64,000 nt of DNA from a virus. Location of the stretch: positions 26,725 to 90,724 of the IMG/VR virus record IMGVR_UViG_3300034418_007766; one strand, written 5' to 3'. The first letter of the stretch is position 1. The number at the start of each line of letters is the position of its first letter. Shown here piece by piece: positions 7,986 through 15,353 of the stretch. The position numbers were made by a program, and so were the translations under genes. The notes under the pieces are model-generated. The model did not search any database and was not told the DNA's origin. It saw only the letters and a list, made by a program, of their open reading frames with translations.

Positions 7986-8705
7986 ATGGGAAAAGCGAAA
8001 GCAAAGCGCCAAGCACATATCACTAACAACGTAGTTAAACTGAATAATTTCCTGCCTCAAAAGTCACGATACGTAAAAATACTTCCAAGAAATCGAAGCC
8101 AAGAACAATACATCCTTGAGTTAATGGACCGGAACAAAGACATAGTCTTCGGTATAGGTCCTGCCGGCACAGGTAAAACTCTATTGGCATGTCAGGCGGC
8201 TGTTAAAGAATTTCTTGATGGTAATGTAGAACGTATTGTTGTTACTAGACCAGCAGTTAGTGCTGATGAGGACCTTGGATTTTTACCAGGAACACTAGAA
8301 GAAAAAATGGCACCTTGGACAAGGCCTATATTTGATGTGTTTCGAGAATATTTTTATGCTAACGAAATTGAGGGCATGATACGTGAAGGTGTAATCGAAA
8401 TATCACCACTTGCATATATGCGTGGAAGAACTTTCAAAAATAGTTTCATAATTGCAGACGAAATGCAAAATGCTACACCAAACCAAATGAAGATGTTGCT
8501 AACTAGAATTGGCACAGGAAGTCAAATGGTAGTGACTGGTGATTTAGCACAAGCAGATAGACTGAAAGATAACGGACTAATTGACTTTATTAATCATTTA
8601 GAGTCACGTGAAAGTAAACATATTTCAGCTGTTAATTTTCATAAAGGAGATATAGAGAGACACGAAGCTGTAAAAGAGGTTTTAGAAGTTTACGGAGACG
8701 ATTAA
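7986..8705 (+). CDS. phoH: PhoH-family ATPase
   Basis: A 239-residue P-loop ATPase. The ATG at 7986 is preferred over the longer frame from 7929 because AGGAGG sits 6 nt upstream and the residues before it are not conserved in type. Walker A is GPAGTGKT, followed by the PhoH signature region IADEMQNATPNQMKMLLTR and VVTGDLAQAD. PhoH-like proteins occur in most marine T4-like phages; links to phosphate stress or RNA metabolism remain unproven. It is the only plus-strand gene in the left 34 kb and converges with the 86-residue gene, sharing 3 bases at the stops. Confidence 0.93.
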   Translation: MGKAKAKRQAHITNNVVKLNNFLPQKSRYVKILPRNRSQEQYILELMDRNKDIVFGIGPAGTGKTLLACQAAVKEFLDGNVERIVVTRPAVSADEDLGFLPGTLEEKMAPWTRPIFDVFREYFYANEIEGMIREGVIEISPLAYMRGRTFKNSFIIADEMQNATPNQMKMLLTRIGTGSQMVVTGDLAQADRLKDNGLIDFINHLESRESKHISAVNFHKGDIERHEAVKEVLEVYGDD

Positions 8706-8962
8706 ACTCTAACACTCTTAAAAGCGATAGGGTGAGAATTATATTTCTCACCCTGTTTTAACAACATCAAAAGATACTCATTTTTTGTATAAGTGAGTTT
8801 CCAACTACTTTCTTTAATAGGCGGGCGTCCCATTGCGTCATAAAATATTTCGCCTCGCCAATATGTCGTTAACCAAATACGCTTTTTACTCCAACTACTA
8901 CGTGTTGGCCACCATGCGTAATATTGATTCCATTCAATTTCTATTTCAACTGTTGGCGGCAT
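8702..8962 (-). CDS. Unknown phage protein (86 aa), Trp/Tyr-rich
   Basis: An 86-residue protein read from ATG at 8962, chosen because GGGAGG lies 4 nt upstream; a longer frame begins at 8989. It is rich in aromatic residues (YYAWWPTRSSW, WLTTYWRGEIFY) and otherwise without recognised motif. It overlaps the next upstream gene by 22 nt and converges on phoH. It probably belongs to the thyX operon. Unknown function. Confidence 0.6.
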   Translation of the reverse strand: MPPTVEIEIEWNQYYAWWPTRSSWSKKRIWLTTYWRGEIFYDAMGRPPIKESSWKLTYTKNEYLLMLLKQGEKYNSHPIAFKSVRV

Positions 8963-9162
8963 ACGTCCTCCCACCATCGAATAGTCCATACCATTGCTTC
9001 TTTTTCACAAGTAAAACTAAAGTATCCTTTGCCATCTTCGTGTCCCCAAGCCCACGGATGCTTACAATGTAATTCTGTCCATTTAAGAACATAATCCATA
9101 ATAGCATCACGTGGGAGAACTACATCGTGATCAAAGTGCTTATTATAATTTGGATAAGCCAT
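8941..9162 (-). CDS. Unknown phage protein (73 aa)
   Basis: A 73-residue protein, read from ATG at 9162 (MAYPNYNKHF), which overlaps the end of thyX by 20 nt. A longer frame starting inside thyX is unlikely. It is rich in Trp and His (HPWAWGHEDGKGYFSF, WTIRWWEDV). No domain is recognised. It sits between thyX and the 86-residue aromatic-rich protein and likely shares their transcript. Confidence 0.6.
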   Translation of the reverse strand: MAYPNYNKHFDHDVVLPRDAIMDYVLKWTELHCKHPWAWGHEDGKGYFSFTCEKEAMVWTIRWWEDVCRQQLK

Positions 9163-9817
9163 TTGCCATTGGAAAAATTTCTGCGATGACTTTAGCACAC
9201 TGGACAGCGATTTCCATGTGTTCTTTTTGTGTTCCATTTGCACCTCTTAATTCAATATAATGTATCCAGCTACGCAAACTACCATTCATATACAATCTTG
9301 TTTTTGTAAGTCCTTCCGGTAACACAGCTCTAGCTTGCTCTTTCGCAATGCCATTCTCAATAGCCCAGTTATAGGCATCTTGTGCTGCTCTAATGACTTC
9401 ACCTTGTTTGCTATCCCACATCATTTGTAGACGTTCGTCATCTGTTTCAATTGAATTTTGTCTATTTTTATTGTCTTGTAAACGTGCTTCACGCTTAACA
9501 AACATGTCGCCCATTTCTTGTGGATTTGCATAACGCTGACTAAACTCTTGGAACGCAAAACTACGATGACGCACAATTTGGTGTGCAATATCTCTTGTAG
9601 TATCAATCTCCATACATACGTTAACCATTTCCAGTGGGCTCCAGTGGGCATGTTTGATCAAATACTTAACAAGTTTTTCACTTGTTTCTGAATTCATTTG
9701 ATTTGCAGGATTTGAAACCCTAGCACAATATGCTACAAGATCTAGCAGATTATTATCTTTAATGCCTTCTTTTACAAATTCTTCTGTTGCTTTTGTGTAA
9801 CTTACTAATCTAATCAT
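9143..9817 (-). CDS. thyX: Flavin-dependent thymidylate synthase ThyX
   Basis: A 224-residue enzyme that makes dTMP from dUMP using FAD and methylene-tetrahydrofolate. The signature RHRSFAFQEFSQRY matches the ThyX RHRX7S motif, and flanking segments (THEVSRHR-type region DIAHQIVRHR, ARAVLPEGLTKTRLYMNGSLRSWIHYIELR) are typical. The start at 9817 is preferred over 9829 because GAGGAAAATA precedes it. ThyX replaces host ThyA-type synthesis in many marine phages and supplies thymidine for phage DNA. It overlaps its upstream neighbour by 8 nt. Confidence 0.95.
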   Translation of the reverse strand: MIRLVSYTKATEEFVKEGIKDNNLLDLVAYCARVSNPANQMNSETSEKLVKYLIKHAHWSPLEMVNVCMEIDTTRDIAHQIVRHRSFAFQEFSQRYANPQEMGDMFVKREARLQDNKNRQNSIETDDERLQMMWDSKQGEVIRAAQDAYNWAIENGIAKEQARAVLPEGLTKTRLYMNGSLRSWIHYIELRGANGTQKEHMEIAVQCAKVIAEIFPMANGLSKL

Positions 9818-10505
9818 TATTTTCCTCATATAGTTTGTTTGCGTTAAGTATATACCTACCTGCTTTAATTTTTATAAACAATTGATCATTTATGTAAATG
9901 CCTTTCTTTTTTACGTTTATTTGTAATTTTTGTTGTCTGCATTTATTTAAATAATCTTGGTTTACAGCATGTCTATAGATACCAAAACATTGTTCGTTTT
10001 CGTTTGTATGTAGTTTTTTTGCATAGTAACCTAAATTTAAAATACTATCAAAATCAATTTTGTATTCACTGGGCAAATAATCTTCAATATTAAACACCGC
10101 AATTTTCACTTTTTGATTGGGCAGATAAGGCAATAATGTATGCCTTAGTTTACCTGGTTCTAAATAGGTTTGTGGATCATTAATTGGACGTTTACTGTAG
10201 GAAATACTAAAAGGATCTATAATAATTTTTTCTTGTAGCAAAAAATAAGTTGATAAAATCGTTTTATACCCATTTGAATTGGGGATATCTGATAGTGTCC
10301 ATTTGCTTGTATCTACATTTGGTAAAGGGCCAGTGTCGTATAAATCTCTAAAAAGAATATTAAAACGATTCTCTATGTGATTAAGTTCTTTTGGATAAAT
10401 TGATAGCCATTTATAACTATCAATTTCATATAAAGCCCTATTTGTAGGCAATGAGTCTAATTTTCTATGGGTATCTAAATCAAACATTTTCAAAAGGCCA
10501 CTCAT
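9810..10505 (-). CDS. Unknown phage protein (231 aa)
   Basis: A 231-residue soluble protein I do not recognise. It starts MSGLLKMFDLD, with AAAGG upstream of the start, and has an internal segment rich in aromatic and basic residues (YKWLSIYPKELNHIENRF) and a C-terminal beta-rich part (KKKGIYINDQLFIKIKAGRYILNANKLY). There is no signal peptide or membrane segment. It overlaps thyX by 8 nt and the small coiled-coil gene by 26 nt. Base composition is more A+T-rich than its neighbours, hinting at an accessory gene. Confidence 0.6.
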   Translation of the reverse strand: MSGLLKMFDLDTHRKLDSLPTNRALYEIDSYKWLSIYPKELNHIENRFNILFRDLYDTGPLPNVDTSKWTLSDIPNSNGYKTILSTYFLLQEKIIIDPFSISYSKRPINDPQTYLEPGKLRHTLLPYLPNQKVKIAVFNIEDYLPSEYKIDFDSILNLGYYAKKLHTNENEQCFGIYRHAVNQDYLNKCRQQKLQINVKKKGIYINDQLFIKIKAGRYILNANKLYEENND

Positions 10506-10668
10506 TATATTTGCCTTTTAAATTATTAATTCTATTTTGTAAGAAATTAATTGTAGTGTTAATATGACCTGTATCATGTGGTTGTAGTAACGTCTTGTAA
10601 TACGCTATTTCTTCTTCTAATACGCTAATGCGCACAATATCATTTATCAGTTTCTTGTGTTCTTTCAT
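10480..10668 (-). CDS. Small coiled-coil protein (62 aa)
   Basis: A 62-residue, mostly helical protein with heptad-like spacing (VRISVLEEEIAYYKTLLQPH, TTINFLQNRINNLKGKY). No domain is recognised. It overlaps both neighbours (26-29 nt) and is therefore translated as part of the ferredoxin-to-thyX operon. It may be a small structural or adaptor protein. Confidence 0.55.
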   Translation of the reverse strand: MKEHKKLINDIVRISVLEEEIAYYKTLLQPHDTGHINTTINFLQNRINNLKGKYNEWPFENV

Positions 10669-10849
10669 TTAGCATTTTCCTCATTGCGTTGGTTGCTGTT
10701 TTTGTAAAAAATCTTGGCGCAACACTATGAATAATTACTGCTGGCACAAGTAATTGTAATTTTAGTGCAATTAAAAGTGCTTTACCCATGTGTTGTAAAC
10801 CTGTTTCGTTTACCTCTGCTAAATGTGCTTTGCATTGTTTGCTAAACAT
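10640..10849 (-). CDS. DUF6356-like small membrane protein
   Basis: A 69-residue protein whose layout matches the small alphaproteobacterial DUF6356 family as I recall it: an N-terminal AHLAEVNETGLQHMGKAL (family pattern HP-x-S-V-x-E-T-Y-x-E-H), a central hydrophobic helix (LKLQLLVPAVIIHSVAPRFF) and FTKTATNAMRKML. One membrane helix is predicted. The cellular function is unknown. Its start codon shares one base with the ferredoxin stop (TGATG), so translation is coupled. It supports an alphaproteobacterial host, but the family call is from memory of the motif. Confidence 0.6.
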   Translation of the reverse strand: MFSKQCKAHLAEVNETGLQHMGKALLIALKLQLLVPAVIIHSVAPRFFTKTATNAMRKMLNERTQETDK

Positions 10850-11190
10850 CAGTCTCCCTTTCCTGGGGCTTCGCTAAAATATTGCATTTTGCCTTCAACA
10901 CCTTGCCATTGTTCCGCATCCTCAGGAACATCTTCTGGACGAGCAGTTGTAATATTAGGCCATACATCTGCCCACTTATTATTGAACTCTACCCATTGGT
11001 GCGCTCCATCTACTGTGTCAGGTAAAATAGCATCTGCAGGACATTCAGGTTCACATACTCCACAGTCGATGCATTCATCTGGTTTGATTACCAACATGTT
11101 TTCACCTTCATAAAAACAGTCCACAGGACAAACCTCAACGCAGTCCATATGTTTACATTTAATACACTGATCATTTACGATATATGTCAT
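10849..11190 (-). CDS. fdxA: 7Fe ferredoxin, FdxA type
   Basis: A 113-residue ferredoxin. The N-terminal half has the cluster ligands [14 protein letters not shown] (3Fe-4S plus one 4Fe-4S ligand) and [12 protein letters not shown] (4Fe-4S). The C-terminal extension with [11 protein letters not shown] is typical of alphaproteobacterial and other FdxA proteins, which carry electrons for a range of reductases. The length fits the family. Marine phages commonly carry plant-type 2Fe-2S ferredoxins; a bacterial 7Fe type is less usual. It overlaps its neighbours by 1 and 20 nt. Confidence 0.93.
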   Translation of the reverse strand: MTYIVNDQCIKCKHMDCVEVCPVDCFYEGENMLVIKPDECIDCGVCEPECPADAILPDTVDGAHQWVEFNNKWADVWPNITTARPEDVPEDAEQWQGVEGKMQYFSEAPGKGD

Positions 11191-12250
11191 TAAATACCTC
11201 TTCTAAATTTTTTATATGATTTGTATTATGCTGTAACACTTCTTTCATTTCATTAAGCATAATTTTACATTCATTATAAGATAGATTTGCAATTTTGTCT
11301 ATCTGATTTTTTATCTTTATTATTCTTTTGCGATGATCGTGCTCTGTGTCGTAGCTTTCGTCCCACCATTTTTCAAATGTTTTAAATCCTAATTTTCGCA
11401 ATAAATCTAAAGTTAATGGAGGTGCTGCAAGTATAAACGGTCTATGACAAAGCATTGGATCCAAAGTTTTTTCACTAAAATTTGCAAATTGGCTATCATA
11501 AAAAGTTTCGGTTACAATGCTACAAAAAGCATTTTGATAATTACTATGCATATCCTCTGTTTGAATTTCTTGATTATTTGGATACAAAGGAATTTTAAGT
11601 TCAAGCAATTTATTTTGATAAAAATCTAATTCGTTTGCAGTATAGTTTCTACTATAATCTTGGTCTTTATTGTAATAAGATATAATGCTAATGTCTTTAT
11701 GATTTGCATATAAATGAGAAGCTAGTATTCTTCTGTGTATTTTATCTTTAAAATTTGGACAGAAAAATTTGAAATCAAATTCTTTTTTGAAATCTACTGT
11801 TATTTGTGATAAATTAGAAGATTCATACCAAAGATATGCATCTAAATAAGTCATATTGTCAAAGTATCTTTCTAACCCTTGATTTGGCATATACTGATGA
11901 AATAAAATACCAAGACTATTGATAAATTCATATTCATTACAATACTTCTCAGGCATTCTTCCTAGATAAACTCTTTCAAAGTCTATAGCATCTTTAGGAA
12001 GAATATTTACAGGTTCAAAATTAAACCAACTTACTTTATATGGTCCTAAGTGTTGTAAAATTTCACTAAAATCGTGTTCTTCATCATCAGGTGGATCTTG
12101 AATAGTATCAAATTGAACTGCTATAGGAAGTTTAGCATTTTTTGCTAGAAATTTAACACCTTCGTGCCTATAGTCATCAAATGGATCCATAGGCTGTAAA
12201 TTTTGATCGACTACTAGATATTGGTTGTGTAAATTAACAAAGTAAATCAA
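11171..12250 (-). CDS. Possible GT-B-type glycosyltransferase (359 aa)
   Basis: A 359-residue soluble protein. The start is TTG at 12250, overlapping the clamp-loader stop as TTGA; the next ATG is 20 codons further in. The C-terminal third ([46 protein letters not shown]) resembles the pattern, common in phage and polysaccharide gene clusters, of proteins annotated as glycosyltransferase-like. The N-terminal two thirds are not recognised. It lies between the clamp loader and ferredoxin genes. The enzyme class is a weak inference; a surface- or DNA-glycosylating role is possible. Confidence 0.5.
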   Translation of the reverse strand: MIYFVNLHNQYLVVDQNLQPMDPFDDYRHEGVKFLAKNAKLPIAVQFDTIQDPPDDEEHDFSEILQHLGPYKVSWFNFEPVNILPKDAIDFERVYLGRMPEKYCNEYEFINSLGILFHQYMPNQGLERYFDNMTYLDAYLWYESSNLSQITVDFKKEFDFKFFCPNFKDKIHRRILASHLYANHKDISIISYYNKDQDYSRNYTANELDFYQNKLLELKIPLYPNNQEIQTEDMHSNYQNAFCSIVTETFYDSQFANFSEKTLDPMLCHRPFILAAPPLTLDLLRKLGFKTFEKWWDESYDTEHDHRKRIIKIKNQIDKIANLSYNECKIMLNEMKEVLQHNTNHIKNLEEVFNDIYRK

Positions 12251-13173
12251 AGTTGTCCCAGTCTAATTAATGTTGCTGCAAGATTGATTTCAGGATCAAC
12301 AACTAATGTGTGATCAACTAAACCTTGCTTAATAATTAGCACTGCTTTGTCTTGTTGTTCGTCTGTTCCGAACAGTTCAATGTTGTCATACAACCAACGA
12401 TAAATTTCTTCCATTTCTTCTGCTCGCACAGTGCCACACAACAGTTTTCTAGCATCGTGGATCTTGCCTGCTTTGAACAGTTCTACCATATCCAGTTTCC
12501 AGTCGCTTTCACCTGTGTCGCCTTCTTGCGGACTAACAAGTTTGCCTTCAACTGAATTCATTTGCACCATATTGATACATTTTCTTAAATCAGGATACGT
12601 TGCTTTGACATAAGTGTCGAGAGTATCCAAATCCGGAGTAATACCTTCAGTGATGAGAATTTCAGCGACCCTAGCAGTAAATTCAGTTTGATCGATCTTG
12701 GCAATATGGAAACCTTGGCACCTGCTGTGAATAGCCGGAATAATACGGTTAGGATAGTTACAAGTAAGTATGAACCTAGCAGTAGTATGATATTCTTCCA
12801 TAACACCACGCAGTGCGGCTTGTGCATTAGGTGACAGATAGTCTGCCTCATCAAGTAATACAACTTTAAAATCTCCAAATGGAATCATTTGCACAAATGA
12901 CACAATCTTGTCTCGAACATCATCTACTGAGTTTGTGCGACTTGCGTTGATTTCTAATATGTCTAATGGATTTACATCCAGCTCATTAAAAAGTAGTTTA
13001 GCAAGAGTAGTTTTACCAATCCCAGCATTGCCACTAAAAAGCAAATGCGGAATAGTTTTGTCTTTGATCCATGTTTTGACTTGATTTCGTTGTGCGTCAT
13101 CTCTAAATACATATCCATCAACGGTTTTTGGACGATACTTTTCTACCCATAATTCTTTCAAGTTCTTCTCCAT
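12247..13173 (-). CDS. 44: Sliding-clamp loader ATPase subunit (T4 gp44-like)
   Basis: A 308-residue AAA+ protein of the replication factor C small-subunit type, close in length to T4 gp44 (319). It shows the RFC box near the start (ELWVEKYRPKTVDGYVF), Walker A GNAGIGKTT (about 48-56), Walker B LLDEADYL and the SRC arginine-finger motif HSRCQGF. With a gp62-type partner it would open and load the gp45 clamp onto primed DNA; neither partner is in the window. The start at 13173 lies within a 60-residue upstream frame that holds a duplicated copy of its N-terminal codons. Confidence 0.95.
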   Translation of the reverse strand: MEKNLKELWVEKYRPKTVDGYVFRDDAQRNQVKTWIKDKTIPHLLFSGNAGIGKTTLAKLLFNELDVNPLDILEINASRTNSVDDVRDKIVSFVQMIPFGDFKVVLLDEADYLSPNAQAALRGVMEEYHTTARFILTCNYPNRIIPAIHSRCQGFHIAKIDQTEFTARVAEILITEGITPDLDTLDTYVKATYPDLRKCINMVQMNSVEGKLVSPQEGDTGESDWKLDMVELFKAGKIHDARKLLCGTVRAEEMEEIYRWLYDNIELFGTDEQQDKAVLIIKQGLVDHTLVVDPEINLAATLIRLGQL

Positions 13174-13300
13174 ATTGCTGTTCGAATTTTTTAATTAGTT
13201 GTGCCATCATGGGGCTGTAGTCGTCTTCCATGATTTCTCTGAGACTTACTTTACGCTTCTTCGTCATTGGACGATACTTTTCTACCCATAATTCTTTCAT
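13118..13300 (-). CDS. Small protein (60 aa) starting with a duplicated clamp-loader N-terminus
   Basis: A 60-residue frame from ATG at 13300, whose start overlaps the upstream stop as ATGA. It begins MKELWVEKYRP, the same peptide as near the start of gp44, encoded by a 33-nt exact repeat. It then continues with unrelated sequence (MTKKRKVSLREIMEDDYSPM, IKKFEQQYGEELERIMGR) and runs 56 nt into gene 44 in another frame. A second possible start is ATG at 13267. It may be a small basic regulator or simply a passenger created by duplication. Translation coupling argues it is expressed. Confidence 0.5.
   Translation of the reverse strand: MKELWVEKYRPMTKKRKVSLREIMEDDYSPMMAQLIKKFEQQYGEELERIMGRKVSSKNR
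13128..13160. repeat. 33-bp direct repeat, copy 1 (in gene 44)
   Basis: The 33 bases are identical to 13267-13299 in the same orientation, 139 bp apart. This copy encodes the RFC-box peptide ELWVEKYRP in gene 44. Confidence 0.9.
13267..13299. repeat. 33-bp direct repeat, copy 2 (upstream small gene)
   Basis: Exact second copy of 13128-13160. Here it encodes KELWVEKYRP at the start of the 60-residue frame. The 139-bp spacing is not a multiple of three, so the two copies are in different frames relative to each other's genes. Confidence 0.9.
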
Positions 13301-13485
13301 TCTTCTTCCTGTTCCCAATAACGAACGTAAAAGTGTTTGCCACATGCATCAATTTCTGACTGTGGATAACCTTCGCTCAACAGCCAAGGAAAGATACTTT
13401 CATCTTCGCCCAAGTCTGCAGGTAAAGGTTTAGGAAAGCCATATTTCCATCCGCTGGGCGGATCACACATTGTTACTTTAGCCAA
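13297..13485 (-). CDS. Unknown phage protein (62 aa)
   Basis: A 62-residue acidic protein. The likely start is TTG at 13485 because GGAGG lies 6 nt upstream; the next ATG is 5 codons in. It has a CDPPSGWKYGFPKPLP proline-rich N-terminus and a WLLSEGYPQSEIDACG middle. No domain is recognised. It is downstream of a sigma70-type promoter at 13520-13548 and overlaps the 60-residue gene as ATGA, so it leads the clamp-loader transcription unit. Confidence 0.65.
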   Translation of the reverse strand: MAKVTMCDPPSGWKYGFPKPLPADLGEDESIFPWLLSEGYPQSEIDACGKHFYVRYWEQEEE

Positions 13486-13723
13486 AACGAGCCTCCGATA
13501 GCTTTTCTCTTACTCTACGAGTATACCATGTTTGCGGGTTCTTGTCAATCATTTCAATTAAAAACTGCCAATCTTCTCGTTCGAACACTTTAACAACATC
13601 TGCATCTTTTGTCACAGTGTATCCACGGCTGTTGAGTTCGTCAATAAGTTCTTGATCATCCATTTCGTTGATAACATCATCAACATAAACGTCTACATCT
13701 ACAGTTACAGTCTTATAGCCCAT
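13478..13723 (-). CDS. Unknown phage protein (81 aa)
   Basis: An 81-residue acidic protein with a regular strand-helix start (TVTVDVDVYVDDVINEMDDQ) and a DDQELIDELNSRGY motif of a type I recall in several marine T4-like phages, without known function. AAGGAGG lies 7 nt before the ATG. Its 3' end contains a sigma70-type promoter for the downstream genes. It overlaps the following gene by 8 nt. Confidence 0.7.
   Translation of the reverse strand: MGYKTVTVDVDVYVDDVINEMDDQELIDELNSRGYTVTKDADVVKVFEREDWQFLIEMIDKNPQTWYTRRVREKLSEARFG
13520..13548 (-). promoter_or_regulatory. Sigma70-type promoter (TTGACA-N17-TATACT)
   Basis: On the minus strand, -35 TTGACA (13548-13543) and -10 TATACT (13525-13520) are 17 bp apart. 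Transcription would begin near 13513, about 28 nt before the TTG start at 13485, and run into the clamp-loader gene. The promoter lies inside the 81-residue gene. Confidence 0.6.
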
Positions 13724-13834
13724 CTGTGTCCTCCTTGACTTTTTTAGCGATGGTTTTGTGAATACCAGGGTTAACTTTCATTAGTTTTCCATTTCGGTCT
13801 TCACTCCGTGATAGTTTTCTCTGCTAAACTTCAT
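13713..13834 (-). other. Two overlapping minicistrons (17 and 22 codons)
   Basis: Between the 60-residue and 81-residue genes there are two tiny frames: ATG at 13834 to TAA at 13781 (17 residues, MKFSRENYHGV...) and ATG at 13781 to TAA at 13713 (22 residues, MKVNPGIHKTIAKKVKED...). They overlap each other as TAATG, and the second overlaps the 81-residue gene by 11 nt. They may be real small genes or coupling leaders; the stretch contains nothing else I recognise. Confidence 0.3.
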
Positions 13835-13845
13835 ACGACTATCCT

Positions 13846-14028
13846 TTATCTCGGCAAGATTTTCATCCAAAGAAAATCAATAAACCACATTTCATCTTTT
13901 TTACCAATACTAAACAAACTTCGACCAACATCATACTCAAAATCATTTTCAAGGTAACAAATACTAAAGTGCCATTCACTATCATAATAGTGACGATAGA
14001 AGCTGACCAATTCAAACTTTAGCATCAT
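13846..14028 (-). CDS. Unknown phage protein (60 aa)
   Basis: A 60-residue protein, rich in aromatic residues (FELVSFYRHYYDSEWHF, YLENDFEYDVG) with a C-terminal WFIDFLWMKILPR. Two adjacent ATG codons could start it; the first overlaps the stop of a 20-residue upstream frame. No family is recognised. It lies in a run of small genes before the clamp loader. Confidence 0.5.
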   Translation of the reverse strand: MMLKFELVSFYRHYYDSEWHFSICYLENDFEYDVGRSLFSIGKKDEMWFIDFLWMKILPR

Positions 14029-14087
14029 GTAAACTTCTCCACATCTCTTGCTAACAATAGCAGCCTTTTCTTACGAAGTCTAGTCAT
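14025..14087 (-). CDS. Possible 20-residue basic peptide
   Basis: A short frame from ATG at 14087 to TGA at 14025, encoding a strongly basic, leucine-rich peptide (MTRLRKKRLLLLARDVEKFT). Its stop overlaps the start of the 60-residue gene (CATGATG), so it could couple translation of that gene. It starts 3 nt after the stop of the 156-residue gene. Size makes it uncertain. Confidence 0.35.
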   Translation of the reverse strand: MTRLRKKRLLLLARDVEKFT

Positions 14088-14090
14088 TTT

Positions 14091-14561
14091 TTAATCCCAC
14101 AAATTTTCATAATATTTGCCAAACAGTCTAAAACCATTTGACATACGGTCTTGGTGTGCCTTTGCGCCTTCTTGATCCCACTTGTTGTAGTGATAATCTT
14201 CCATCCAATCATCACGACACTTTTGTTCAAATGCCCAGATCATTTCGTCCATAACCCAATCCCACCGCTTAAAAAATTTGTCAGGAGCAGAACCGTCCTT
14301 GTCGAACGCTGACTGTTCTTTTTTAGTCATATGCAATTCTTTAGGCACATGGCTATCGTCTACTATAGGAGCACCGTGTTTGGTTTCCTTCAACTGTTTT
14401 AGCATGGGCAAGATAATAGGAGCAAGTGTATGATCCATACTCCATGTATCATAGTTGTGTATTTTTATCCGCGTCTTTTGTTTTGGTGAATAACCAAACC
14501 ATTTGTAAAGCCAATTGTGATAAAACCTATGATTAGGATATGGTCCTATATACACTTTCAT
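14091..14561 (-). CDS. Conserved marine-phage protein of unknown function (156 aa)
   Basis: A 156-residue soluble protein. The start (MKVYIGPYPNHRFYHNWLY) and the segment IHNYDTWSMDHTLAPIILPML are of a type I remember from many T4-like marine phages, where no function is assigned. Its second half is acidic and Trp-rich (WDWVMDEMIWAFEQK, DDWMEDYHYNKWDQ). It overlaps the MazG-like gene by 4 nt. No catalytic motif is evident. Confidence 0.75.
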   Translation of the reverse strand: MKVYIGPYPNHRFYHNWLYKWFGYSPKQKTRIKIHNYDTWSMDHTLAPIILPMLKQLKETKHGAPIVDDSHVPKELHMTKKEQSAFDKDGSAPDKFFKRWDWVMDEMIWAFEQKCRDDWMEDYHYNKWDQEGAKAHQDRMSNGFRLFGKYYENLWD

Positions 14562-14836
14562 TTAATCAGCGAGCTCCATACTTTTAGTTTTTCTAATTTT
14601 ACGTCTGCTCGATTCTGTAATTCGATCCAGTCTGTGATTCCATGTTCAACCATCAGTTCCATCATACAAAATACATCACCTAGTTCTTCTACTAGTTTAA
14701 CACGCTGTTCCTCTTCAATCAAGTCTAAAGTTTCATACTTGCGCATTATTTTACTACAACGTTGTGTAAGTTCACCACATTCTTCCATTGTGATTGTCAT
14801 CAACTGCTGTAGTGTGTTTATAGGATTATTTTGCAA
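14558..14836 (-). CDS. MazG-like nucleotide pyrophosphohydrolase (92 aa)
   Basis: A 92-residue all-alpha NTP pyrophosphatase-like protein. The metal-binding pattern is visible as TMEECGELTQR near residue 17 and VEELGDVFCMMEL near residue 50 (EExxE...ExxxD). Such enzymes hydrolyse (d)NTPs or ppGpp-like nucleotides to monophosphates. It overlaps neighbours by 4 and 11 nt. A second MazG-type protein lies at 16297-16656; the two are only distantly similar. Confidence 0.8.
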   Translation of the reverse strand: MQNNPINTLQQLMTITMEECGELTQRCSKIMRKYETLDLIEEEQRVKLVEELGDVFCMMELMVEHGITDWIELQNRADVKLEKLKVWSSLIK

Positions 14837-15353
14837 TACCTAACTCCTTGTAAACCATTTGCACACCTTTAGCTTGGAAGTATGCATCTGCTAGTGCATT
14901 GTGTAAATCACTTTGCATTGCTTTACGTGGATCAACTTTTGCCATAGCAAACAATGTTCTACTATCTCGCACCTGCCAAAACTGCCAAGGGATATTTTTG
15001 TTACGTTGTCTTAGCATGTCTTCTATAATTGTAATATCAAAGCCATAGCCATGTCCCCAAAGCACATCAACATTGCTCATCCATTTAGGCAAACTATCAA
15101 GAAAAGTATCGATATGATCTCGTCCTTCTGTGCCAAATGCTTCTTCTTGCACTTTTGCATCTTGTGTTGCCCACCAAGCAATAGTATCATCATTTACACT
15201 GCGATCTTGGCTATCTAAGTCTAGTTTATAGTAAAACTCACTGTGAGGTTCGCTATCATTGTTTGGGTCAAACTTTACACCGCCTACAGTTAATACAGAT
15301 GCTCTAGGAGTTACATCAAGTGTTTCTAAGTCAATCATTGCGTGAGTAGCCAT
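14826..15353 (-). CDS. dexA: 3'-5' exonuclease, DexA-like (RNase H-like fold)
   Basis: A 175-residue exonuclease of the DEDD superfamily. Exo I is MIDLETLDV (Asp and Glu) followed by the VLTVGGVKFDP beta hairpin typical of T4 DexA and Rv2179c-like enzymes. Exo II is near GHGYGFDI and exo III is HNALADA (His and Asp). T4 DexA is longer (227), so this is a minimal version. It probably degrades single-stranded DNA or RNA 3' ends during host DNA breakdown or replication. It overlaps both neighbours (1 and 11 nt). Confidence 0.83.
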   Translation of the reverse strand: MATHAMIDLETLDVTPRASVLTVGGVKFDPNNDSEPHSEFYYKLDLDSQDRSVNDDTIAWWATQDAKVQEEAFGTEGRDHIDTFLDSLPKWMSNVDVLWGHGYGFDITIIEDMLRQRNKNIPWQFWQVRDSRTLFAMAKVDPRKAMQSDLHNALADAYFQAKGVQMVYKELGIAK

